A stretch of 64,000 nt of DNA from Scytonema hofmannii PCC 7110 (GTDB lineage Bacteria; Cyanobacteriota; Cyanobacteriia; Cyanobacteriales; Nostocaceae), in NCBI RefSeq assembly GCF_000346485.2, contig NZ_KQ976354.1:9568341-9632340 (forward strand), given 5' to 3'. Below, piece by piece: positions 25,415-33,018 of the stretch (its first letter is position 1; each line of letters begins with the position of its first letter). A program made the position numbers and the translations under genes. Under the pieces are notes generated by a model, which searched no databases, was not told the DNA's origin, and saw only the letters and a list, made by a program, of their open reading frames with translations.

Positions 25415-26677
25415 ATGCAAAACGTAGAAAAGCACACAATTAAACACAATCACGAGTGGTTTCCTTATTGTGAGGAGATGACTAACGCATCTCGCCAACT
25501 TTACAATGCGGCTCAATTTACACAACGCCAAGGTTTCTTTTATGGCTGGGGTACGCAGTCTGGTGGCACGTTAGACGTCATGTTTAAATCAAATAGCAAT
25601 TACGGGGCAATGCCTGCAAAAGTTGCTCAACTGGTGTTAAAACAGAACGCTGATGCATGGTCGGCTTACTTCAAAGCAATGTCAGCTTACAAATTAGACC
25701 CAAACAAGTTTACTGGTTGCCCAAAACCGCCTAGTTATATTGACGAGAAAAACCTGGTCAAGTTTAATTACCAAGCTATTGGGAAAAAAGAGTTCAAGGG
25801 TGGCTATATTGTTCCTTCAATGTCTCCAATTAGGATACCAGTAAGACCAGGGTTAAAATTTTCAGACTTGTGTGAAGTGAGAATAGTACCATTAACTGGC
25901 TGTTTTGTGATAGAGGTGGTTTATGATGTTCCAGACAATCCAGAATTTTTCTGTAGTCTCAATCCAGAGTTAGCAGCCTCTATTGATCTAGGGTTAGATA
26001 ATCTAGCAACGATAGTTTTTAGTGACCCGACCATACAACCAATAGCGGTAAATGGTAAACCTTTAAAATCAGCTAACCAGTTTTACAATAAGCAGGTAGC
26101 TAAATTCCGAGGTTTTCTTGCCATAGGTCAACGGACATCTAGGCGAATTCAAAACATTGTTCGTAACCGCAATAACTTTGTCGAAAGCTATTTACACTCC
26201 TCAACGAAAATGATAGTTGATGAGATGGTAAAACAAGGAGTACGGCTAGTAGCTATAGGGAAAAATGAACAATGGAAAACATCTCTTAATATTGGCAAAA
26301 GAAATAACCAAGCTTTTAATAGCGTACCGCATGCTAAATTTATCGAGATGCTGACTTACAAGTTAGAAAAAGTTGGCATCACCGTTAAGGTTGGTGAAGA
26401 GAGCTACACGAGCAAGTCTTCACTGATTGATTGGGACATCATCCCAACATTTGACCCTAACAACAAGGTAAAACATAAATTCTCTGGCAAACGGGTACAA
26501 CGTGCGTGGTATGTTAGTAAAGATGGTTTGAGAATTCACGCTGATGTAAATGGCGCGTTTAACATAGCCAGAAAAGTAATCCCAAACTCTTTTAATTGTT
26601 TACAAGAGATTGTAGAGAGGGATAGGGGATGTCTGGTAGTACATCCTTTGGCGTTTAACACCTTTGTTCTATTGTGA
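25415..26677 (+). CDS. tnpB: TnpB family RNA-guided endonuclease (IS607/IS200-type), zinc-finger-less variant
   Basis: A 420-residue TnpB from ATG 25415 (MQNVEKHTIKHNHEWF); TTG at 25400 and GTG at 25409 are alternatives. The RuvC-like nuclease triad is present: Asp191 in SIDLGLDNLATIVF, Glu285 in AIGKNEQWK, Asp377 in LRIHADVNGAFNIARK. The segment GEESYTSKSSLIDWD is typical of TnpB, but the CxxC...CxxC zinc finger usually placed between it and the last Asp is missing. TnpB uses an omega RNA from the element's right end to cleave DNA and helps the transposon persist. The reading frame is intact although its tnpA is a relic, so it may be retained for another reason or be a recent remnant. Confidence 0.9.
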   Translation: MQNVEKHTIKHNHEWFPYCEEMTNASRQLYNAAQFTQRQGFFYGWGTQSGGTLDVMFKSNSNYGAMPAKVAQLVLKQNADAWSAYFKAMSAYKLDPNKFTGCPKPPSYIDEKNLVKFNYQAIGKKEFKGGYIVPSMSPIRIPVRPGLKFSDLCEVRIVPLTGCFVIEVVYDVPDNPEFFCSLNPELAASIDLGLDNLATIVFSDPTIQPIAVNGKPLKSANQFYNKQVAKFRGFLAIGQRTSRRIQNIVRNRNNFVESYLHSSTKMIVDEMVKQGVRLVAIGKNEQWKTSLNIGKRNNQAFNSVPHAKFIEMLTYKLEKVGITVKVGEESYTSKSSLIDWDIIPTFDPNNKVKHKFSGKRVQRAWYVSKDGLRIHADVNGAFNIARKVIPNSFNCLQEIVERDRGCLVVHPLAFNTFVLL

Positions 26678-26696
26678 AAATGATAAAAAAGGTGTT
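26657..26696 (+). ncRNA. Hairpin at the tnpB 3' end (possible omega RNA part or terminator)
   Basis: AACACCTTT (26657-26665) and AAAGGTGTT (26688-26696) form a perfect 9-bp stem with a 22-nt loop that contains the tnpB stop codon. TnpB guide RNAs overlap the 3' end of tnpB and run to the element's right end, so this position is suggestive. There is no long T tract, which argues against a plain terminator. The exact RNA ends cannot be set. Confidence 0.35.
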
Positions 26697-26810
26697 GCTT
26701 AAACTCAGGTGTAGTAGTCTGTCTATATTGGACTATGTAAACTGAAACTATATTGCTGTATAATGAATATACATTTAACGAGTCCGAGTTAGCAACATTA
26801 CCAATTTCTT

Positions 26811-28502
26811 CTAACTTGCCATGGCTTGTGATGGAGTATTGCGCCACAGCTGATACAGTCTTGTGGCTGGCATCGTAAGGTACAAAATATCCCCTCCACT
26901 CAAGCTTGTTTCTAATAAATCCCAACCGTGAATGGTTTGGGAGTTTGTTTCCAAATATAAAGGAACAAAATCGGCGGACATAGCCGCTTCTCTGACTCGC
27001 AAACCACAAAAAGGATGTGCGGGTGTAATCAAAGTTGCAAAAGCGACCCAAAGACTATCTCCTGTAATACCATTACCAAGTATTTTTCCACCGAGTGCAG
27101 CAGCAGCAAAGGCTGGGGCTGCTAGTTCCGCAGGACAGAGAACTGCTTCAAAGTCAAATACCTGTTGCGCCACACCTGCAAAGTCAGGATCTGCATAATG
27201 GACAATGACTGGCACTTTGGGTGCTAATCCTTTGGCTTTCAGAGCAATTTCCAGATTAGTCGCATCATTCCCTGTCATAGCCAACAATGCTGCAGCCGTT
27301 TCCATATTGCTGGTTTTTAGTGTTGCAGGAAAGCTAGCATCAGCATGGATAACGGGAATACCCCATCCACGAGCAGTGTTGACATATTTGTTGTTAGTAT
27401 CGCGCTCAATCACGACAACTTCATGCCCGCTATTATGCAGTTGTTGGACAATTTTTATACCGATACCCCCCAAGCCACAAATAATGTAGTGATTGCGGTG
27501 AGGAACTCGTGCTGCATCCCAAAATTGCTTGAAGCGCGTTCCTAAAATAAAATCGTTGAGCAACGCATACCAAATACCAAATACTGCGGCTCCGATTAAC
27601 ATCATCACAACAGTAAATAACTTAATACTGATAGGAGCTTGTCCTATTAATGCATCATTACCACCTGCACCAGTAATTATACCTACTGAAAAATACAGAG
27701 CATCAACGACAGATATTTTTAGCTCGGCGGACACGTAAGTGAGTGTGGCAACCAGAATAATAAATAATAGAACTAAAGCACCGACTAATACGGATTGAGC
27801 ATGTTGTTTAAAATGCCGGAGATTGGTGAGGACTTTTAGCAGTTTTGCAATGAGGGATTTACGGGCGGGACGTATGCACGGTTGGGTTCCGACGATGAGG
27901 CGATCGCCCACCTTCAACTCTTGCTGTGATGCCACCGCCGTGACTAAATCCACCTCACCTTCCACAGGCAGATAGTAAATGAGGAGTCGCGATCGCTCAT
28001 TCCACAAATCGCTCAACTTACAACCCCGCCAGGGGTGGTGTTCGTCAATCAATTCTTCATGGATGGGCCAAGTGTGTCCAAAAAGCTTGATTTGGCCGAT
28101 CGCTTTGTTACCCAAAGCCGCAAACGTGAAGACTGGTGCTGCCAAACCCGCAACACTCATACTCCAGTGATTTGGCACGGTGTGATCTAGCCGTTCGCCC
28201 AAACTTGTGTTAAAGAAGCGATTGATAATGCGAATGCGTGGATTTAACACCCGCGCTTGCATCATAATCGCCAAATTCAGTTCATCATCAGGTCCGGCAA
28301 TGACTACCGTGTGCGCTTGCTGAATTCCGGCGGCAATCAGAGTGCTAGCTGCAAGCAACTCACCAACAATCACATCTCCTGCTGTTTCGCTCGGAATATG
28401 TTGGTGATGAATGCCGACGACTAGCGCCCCCTGCTGTCTCAGCAAACGAAAGACCTTATATCCGGTTCGTCCTAAGCCACAGACAATAATTCGAGGTTTC
28501 AT
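26811..28502 (-). CDS. Potassium channel/TrkA-N (RCK) protein with duplicated NAD-binding domains
   Basis: A 563-residue membrane protein from ATG 28502 (MKPRIIVCGLGRTGYKVFRL); the frame is open to 28595. The order is RCK/TrkA-N domain with the Rossmann motif GLGRTG, two transmembrane helices (about residues 240-320) around a pore-like loop, and a second RCK domain with YIICGLGGIGIKIVQQL. The pore loop reads VGIITGAGG rather than the usual TVGYGD-type filter, so ion selectivity is uncertain. C-terminal TrkA-C-like sequence (AHPFCGLRVREAAMSADFVP) closes the protein. It should gate K+ or other cations in response to NAD(H) or nucleotides. The 3' end faces the TnpB element. Confidence 0.85.
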   Translation of the reverse strand: MKPRIIVCGLGRTGYKVFRLLRQQGALVVGIHHQHIPSETAGDVIVGELLAASTLIAAGIQQAHTVVIAGPDDELNLAIMMQARVLNPRIRIINRFFNTSLGERLDHTVPNHWSMSVAGLAAPVFTFAALGNKAIGQIKLFGHTWPIHEELIDEHHPWRGCKLSDLWNERSRLLIYYLPVEGEVDLVTAVASQQELKVGDRLIVGTQPCIRPARKSLIAKLLKVLTNLRHFKQHAQSVLVGALVLLFIILVATLTYVSAELKISVVDALYFSVGIITGAGGNDALIGQAPISIKLFTVVMMLIGAAVFGIWYALLNDFILGTRFKQFWDAARVPHRNHYIICGLGGIGIKIVQQLHNSGHEVVVIERDTNNKYVNTARGWGIPVIHADASFPATLKTSNMETAAALLAMTGNDATNLEIALKAKGLAPKVPVIVHYADPDFAGVAQQVFDFEAVLCPAELAAPAFAAAALGGKILGNGITGDSLWVAFATLITPAHPFCGLRVREAAMSADFVPLYLETNSQTIHGWDLLETSLSGGDILYLTMPATRLYQLWRNTPSQAMAS

Positions 28503-28680
28503 GAATGGGCAGCATGACTGACAGGAAAGCTGCATTTTTAATACTAATTTACATTCTTGCCGAATTCTCTCAGTTTGAACTGTAGTCAACAACACGATAA
28601 TCCTAGATTTTCAGGCACTTTTATCGGATTTAAAAAGTCAATTAAGTTTGTACTAGCATTCTTTTTAGAAATTACCGATT

Positions 28681-29181
28681 GTGAAAAACTTAGCTCAAAT
28701 AACAGCTTTTTTCGGAATTTTATGTACTTTCTTGGTAACAGAAATAATATCTGCCACAGCACAAACTCAACAACCACAAACAGAATCAAGACCGTTATCT
28801 GCGCCCAACGTCACAATGAAAGTACAGCGCATCTCTGGAACCTGTCCCCAATCAGTTGGATTGTGGTGGTTTTTGCTCCCCTTTGAAGGTGGTGCAGAAC
28901 ACACAGTAGTTGCAGATACAAAAGCATTTGCTGATTCAACTAAGTTAGTTTCATCTAATAACAAACAATTTGTTGAATTTGTATCACCTTTACGTATTAA
29001 TTATGCTTCTTGTATCGGTCAAACACAAAATCAAGAATTGACCTTCTACAACGTCCAATTTAAAAACAAACAAGCATATTTTCGGATTGATTTACGAAAA
29101 ATTAATGCACCTGCTCGTGAAATTACATACAAAGCTGTAGTCACATCTCGTCCTTTTGTACGTTGGGCTGTTGCTGATTAG
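28681..29181 (+). CDS. Secreted protein of unknown function
   Basis: A 166-residue protein with a clear signal peptide (MKNLAQITAFFGILCTFLVT, cleaved near ATA-Q). The mature part is beta-rich and contains two cysteines that could form a disulphide (SGTCPQSVGLWWFLLPFEGG and RINYASCIGQTQNQELTFYN). I do not recognise the family. GTG at 28681 is the first start in frame and precedes the signal sequence directly. It is divergent from the RCK channel gene. No membrane anchor or known motif follows the signal peptide. Confidence 0.75.
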   Translation: MKNLAQITAFFGILCTFLVTEIISATAQTQQPQTESRPLSAPNVTMKVQRISGTCPQSVGLWWFLLPFEGGAEHTVVADTKAFADSTKLVSSNNKQFVEFVSPLRINYASCIGQTQNQELTFYNVQFKNKQAYFRIDLRKINAPAREITYKAVVTSRPFVRWAVAD

Positions 29182-29500
29182 CACACTCTTCAAACACATT
29201 GCGATCGCTTGGAAACCAAGTCGTTACCCACGAAGAGTTGCAATAAATAGGGTGTGGCGTTTATCAACCACACCCAAACATTTCTCTTTATCTTTAGGTA
29301 AAACCCTTTTCCATGACGAGAGAGGGAATATAGCAGATCTAGCCGTTTTGTCTTCGTGATGGATATTTTGCTTTTCTCGAACCATATAGCCGAGAAACGG
29401 GGTGAGGTATTTCTGAGTACCAAGAAGAACTATTCAATACGTGCATGAAAAGAAGATGAACAATTAATGAGAAAATTTTTATTTAGGTGTCATCACCTTA
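29182..29500. other. Intergenic region without recognised feature
   Basis: About 320 bp between the secreted-protein gene and the HIRAN gene, which are convergent. One HIP1-like GCGATCGC site is present. No terminator-grade hairpin or credible gene was seen. Confidence 0.4.
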
Positions 29501-30265
29501 TCAATCAAAACTAAGGGCGGATAGGTTGTCAGTTATGATTGGCTGATAATTAAAACTAGAAAATGGGCGAAAATCATCATGCCATGAAGCCGTCATGTTA
29601 CATAACAAACGAAATTGAAGCGGTGTTGGAGCAGAATTAATGCGCTCAACCTGAACGTGTATAAGTTTTGGATTGTGTCGCAGCAATTCCAAAGCATCGC
29701 GTGCAATATAACGGGGGCAATAGCCCAAAATATAATGATCTTCTGTGTGTAGAGTTAATGCATTAGAATCATATGAATTCTGAGCCTCGTGAGCCAACCA
29801 CAACATATCTCTGGGTTTTAATCTACTGATACGTTCGATTGAGCAAGGTGGGAGATGCCGCAGTCCATGTATAAAGAAGTGAATATGATATAAGCCATTC
29901 TCATCAGGTTCAGGACAGGGGAAAACTTCATAATGATCCGTTACCTTTTGCCCTCCGCTACGAGATAGAATGGTAATTGGGTCGTCTGAGTGTTGAGGAA
30001 TATTTAACCACTGAACAAAATCCTTATATTCTGGACGAGAACGTCGCATTAATCGATTAGAGAACAAGGGAAACAGTTCTATAGATGTGTACACCTTATA
30101 AAAATCTGGGAATGAAAATATTGGTTGGAAGCCAGACTTAGACTGAGCTTCTAATACACCACTAGTATAAACAAATTGATACTTCTCCCCATCAAATGTT
30201 AACCGACCAATAGGGAACCAAGCGCGGCTATTTGGATCTTGCCAAGCTAAAAATAATGTTTTCAT
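29501..30265 (-). CDS. HIRAN-domain protein, partner of the HipA-like kinase
   Basis: A 254-residue protein. Residues 1-135 form an uncharacterised domain (LFLAWQDPNSRAWFPIGRLT, FPDFYKVYTSIELFPLFSNR). The C-terminal half is a HIRAN domain: RLKPRDMLWLAHEAQNSYDS, ALTLHTEDHYILGYCPRYIA, then VQVERINSAPTPLQFRLLC. HIRAN domains of Rad5/HLTF bind 3' DNA ends, and bacterial stand-alone versions are poorly understood. Its ATG overlaps the stop of the kinase gene (ATGA at 30265-30262), so the two are translationally coupled. The N-terminal part resembles the short N-terminal subdomain that precedes HipA kinase cores, suggesting a split HipA arrangement; this is inference. Confidence 0.8.
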   Translation of the reverse strand: MKTLFLAWQDPNSRAWFPIGRLTFDGEKYQFVYTSGVLEAQSKSGFQPIFSFPDFYKVYTSIELFPLFSNRLMRRSRPEYKDFVQWLNIPQHSDDPITILSRSGGQKVTDHYEVFPCPEPDENGLYHIHFFIHGLRHLPPCSIERISRLKPRDMLWLAHEAQNSYDSNALTLHTEDHYILGYCPRYIARDALELLRHNPKLIHVQVERINSAPTPLQFRLLCNMTASWHDDFRPFSSFNYQPIITDNLSALSFD

Positions 30266-31209
30266 GGTAGGGTTTTCCGCAACTTTAGCAGCCTGCTTTG
30301 ATTAATTTCCAATATTTTCAATGCAAACTCAATTGCTGTTTCTGAGATGATTACTGTAGGGATACGTTGAAAAAGTTTTAAAATATCATTATTCGACACC
30401 TTGTCAAGATGATTTAACCATACTCTAGCGGCATTCGGATAGCGTTGTAGCGCTTCACAAAATGCATCAAAAGTTTTAAGGGGTTTCTTGTCACTATCTT
30501 TAGCATACAAGGCAGACTTGCAGTTTGTGACATATGCTTGGACAGAAAAGCCAGTGTCTTTTGTAATCAGTCTTTGTTTTCGTTTTTCATCTGACTCGTT
30601 GCGACCAAGGCAAGAAGCATGGTCATAGGTTGGTGCTAGATAGGTCAAGCCATTTAAACTGACAAATGCCCAGTTTTCATGGTGGCGATCGCTATTCCCC
30701 ACCCAAGCATCTAGAAGTAAATAGCCAACAAATGTTTCCTCTGCATTACTGATTCCCTTTAGTGGTATCCAATTTATAGGCAAATTTACTGAGTTATGTT
30801 TAATGGCATTGAATACGTTGTTAATCGTGTGTTGAAACACACCGTATTTTTGGTTTATTGGATAATCCGGTAATAATCCAGAAAGGATTTCATTACCAGC
30901 GATTAGACTTGCCTGTTCCGGTAAAAAACTTGGTGTAATGACTCCGCGTTCACCATCGGATGTTGCCAGATGGTACTCAGCATGAGGTAGTTCTAGCATC
31001 TCGCATAATTCAGACGCTATCTTCTCTGCCCAGTCTTCACCTGTTGGAATTTTTTCTGTCCCATTATTTAGAGTGTTGTACCTAATTTTCTTATATAAAT
31101 ATAAACGTCCCTCCTCATTACGAAACCAGAACTTTTCTCTAGTTCCTATTTCCTCAGTATACTGAGAAACATCTGACGGGACTCTAATTATAAGAAACTT
31201 CTCTACCAT
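30262..31209 (-). CDS. HipA-like Ser/Thr kinase domain protein
   Basis: A 315-residue protein resembling the kinase core of HipA toxins. The candidate catalytic motif is LDAWVGNSDRHHENWAFVSL (HipA: NxDxHxxN) and the metal-binding motif is YLAPTYDHASCLGRN, equivalent to the DFG position. The N-terminal lobe has FWFRNEEGRLYLYKKIRYN and GEDWAEKIASELCEMLELPH. Canonical HipA phosphorylates glutamyl-tRNA synthetase and is held by the DNA-binding antitoxin HipB; no HipB-like HTH gene is adjacent. Instead it is coupled to a HIRAN protein. ATG at 31209 (MVEKFLIIRVP) is used; TTG at 31215 is possible. It is divergent from a small membrane-peptide gene 140 bp away. Confidence 0.8.
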   Translation of the reverse strand: MVEKFLIIRVPSDVSQYTEEIGTREKFWFRNEEGRLYLYKKIRYNTLNNGTEKIPTGEDWAEKIASELCEMLELPHAEYHLATSDGERGVITPSFLPEQASLIAGNEILSGLLPDYPINQKYGVFQHTINNVFNAIKHNSVNLPINWIPLKGISNAEETFVGYLLLDAWVGNSDRHHENWAFVSLNGLTYLAPTYDHASCLGRNESDEKRKQRLITKDTGFSVQAYVTNCKSALYAKDSDKKPLKTFDAFCEALQRYPNAARVWLNHLDKVSNNDILKLFQRIPTVIISETAIEFALKILEINQSRLLKLRKTLP

Positions 31210-31349
31210 TTGCAATTTAATAGGTGGTACATATCACTAACATTAATTGCTTCAGCTTTTGTGAGTTCGTTGTACCGATTGAATCTATTGTGACTATAGG
31301 AAGTATAGCAATATGATGAATTACAACAAATAAACAAGGAATTAAACAA

Positions 31350-31514
31350 ATGCGAAAACTGATTGAATTGATACTCAATGACCTTCCATTCGTACAAGAG
31401 CATCAATGGGTAATTGTCGCAGTGTTAGCTGTAATACTGTCTCCAATTCTCCTGATTAACCTGAAGTACTTTGTAGAAGACTACTTTCCGATAGAAAAAT
31501 CAGATAAGAACTAA
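31350..31514 (+). CDS. Small single-pass membrane protein (54 aa)
   Basis: ATG at 31350 is preceded by AAGGA at 31336-31340 at good spacing. The product begins MRKLIELILNDLPFVQEHQW, has one hydrophobic helix at about residues 21-38 (VIVAVLAVILSPILLINL) and a charged tail ending IEKSDKN. No family was recognised. It lies divergently next to the HipA-like/HIRAN pair and could be part of that locus, for example a membrane toxin or anchor, or be unrelated. Codon use and the ribosome-binding site support a real gene. Confidence 0.6.
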   Translation: MRKLIELILNDLPFVQEHQWVIVAVLAVILSPILLINLKYFVEDYFPIEKSDKN

Positions 31515-31620
31515 TTTTTTGTTCTTTGATTTTCACCGTCGTCAAAATACCAGAGTAATTTACCTCTATTGCGATTGTGTCTATTCAATTACTTGCACAA
31601 ACGATAGAGTGCAAACAGCA

Positions 31621-31715
31621 CAAAAAAGGGCGGGGACGCCTGTTCTACACTTGGGCAGGCTAGAAGCCCGCACCACAAAAAAATTTTGGAGATTTTTAAT
31701 TTGGAAGTTCCGAAG
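31621..31715. mobile_element. Decayed MITE, GGGACTTCCAA family, copy 3
   Basis: The internal palindrome (GGGCGGGGACGCCTGTTCTA), the mark CCCGCACCACAA and the right end TTAATTTGGAAGTTCC are recognisable. The left end and the TA flank are not. This fills most of the gap between the 54-aa gene and ltrA. Confidence 0.6.
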
Positions 31716-31772
31716 CCCAGGAACAGGAGAAGATACAAAGAGTTTCTTGATATCTTAATGCCTTTGCCCGAT

Positions 31773-32951
31773 CTAAATTTCTGGATCGACTAGCCGAGTT
31801 GTAGGACGGCTTTGCAATACATCTTGTACGACTTGTACAACACAAACTACAGTGACAAGTCCCATGACAGCTATAGGTAATAAGCCTTTGCTCAGAAATG
31901 CAATTGCTAGTAAAACAAATGCAGCCCCAACTCGGTACTTAGTACGAATTTTACAATAAAGGATGACACCAAGGCGGTGAAGAACAGCTAGAGATAAATA
32001 ACAAAGTGCTAGAGAACCACACAATAGCCAACGAATATTATCAGGTAGTCCAACCTCAGGATTGCTTAATAGTACTAGTTCTACTGCAACTCCAGTAGCA
32101 GCAATACCAATCACGAGAGGTAGATGAGTATACAGCCAAATATTGATAAGAACCGATCTTCCCTCTGTCTTAGTTCGTCGAATGGGTGTACCACCAAGGT
32201 TATCAAAATACACCCACCACAAGCTGAAAGCAGTACACAATCCTAAAACAGCAGTCATTGCTGTGGAAATTTGCCAATTCTTTTGAGAGACACCATTTAC
32301 CACGGCGATAATGGCTTCACCCAAAACAAGAATTGTAAATAGTCCGAAACGTTCTGGTAAGTGAGAGGGATGGGGTGGTAATTGAAGCTGCAATTTGCTT
32401 GCTGTTATGGGTGTCGCAAAGTCAATAATAAGTCCCACCCCCCAAAGTGCAAAACGCCAAGGAGATGGTAAAAATGCTGATACCAACCAGCAAAAAGCAG
32501 CTATGGCAAAACCTGAAGCAAAACGATTTGTGAGAGGACGTGCTGCGGGAATATGCTGTCCAGCACGAGTGTATTCAATTACAAGCACGATACGTCCAAG
32601 CGCATAGGCGATCGCAAAACCAGCAGAGGTTTTATCCAATCCGTGATGTATGTTGACAGCCATTGCTGCTGCTGTAGCCATATGCAAACCTACTAGCAGT
32701 CGCCTTCCAATGTCATCGCTATCAAAGCGATTTGCGTAGAAAGTAGTACCAATCCACGACCACCAAACTGGTATAAATAAAACAACAAACCCTATCAAGC
32801 CTGACAAAGAAATATGTTCGTGGAGATAATGGGCGAGTTGAGAAACTGCTACGACAAATACTAAATCGTAAAACAGCTCCAGCCATGTGGCGCGTCGTTC
32901 TTCTTCGCTCTCTTCACCTATACGTAAACGTGGCGGGTCTAAAAAATTCAT
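31773..32951 (-). CDS. Low-temperature requirement protein A (LtrA)-like membrane protein
   Basis: A 392-residue protein with about eleven predicted transmembrane helices. The family signature is at the start: RRATWLELFYDLVFVVAVSQ, then FIPVWWSWIGTTFYANRFDS and DDIGRRLLVGLHMATAAAMA. The C-terminal half contains RFGLFTILVLGEAIIAVVNG, also typical. LtrA was first linked to growth of Listeria at low temperature; its biochemical activity is not known, so the function here stays open. ATG at 32951. Heptamer repeats separate it from the polyferredoxin fusion gene upstream. Confidence 0.9.
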   Translation of the reverse strand: MNFLDPPRLRIGEESEEERRATWLELFYDLVFVVAVSQLAHYLHEHISLSGLIGFVVLFIPVWWSWIGTTFYANRFDSDDIGRRLLVGLHMATAAAMAVNIHHGLDKTSAGFAIAYALGRIVLVIEYTRAGQHIPAARPLTNRFASGFAIAAFCWLVSAFLPSPWRFALWGVGLIIDFATPITASKLQLQLPPHPSHLPERFGLFTILVLGEAIIAVVNGVSQKNWQISTAMTAVLGLCTAFSLWWVYFDNLGGTPIRRTKTEGRSVLINIWLYTHLPLVIGIAATGVAVELVLLSNPEVGLPDNIRWLLCGSLALCYLSLAVLHRLGVILYCKIRTKYRVGAAFVLLAIAFLSKGLLPIAVMGLVTVVCVVQVVQDVLQSRPTTRLVDPEI

Positions 32952-33018
32952 ATTGTTAGTGGTTGGTGGTTAGTGGTTAGTAGTTAGCGGTTAACAACTA
33001 ACAACTAACCACTAACAA

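Noticed and set aside
26536-27051. Minus-strand frame of 171 codons across the tnpB end and the channel gene
   Set aside because: It overlaps the well-supported tnpB and RCK channel genes in other frames and reads as a shadow.
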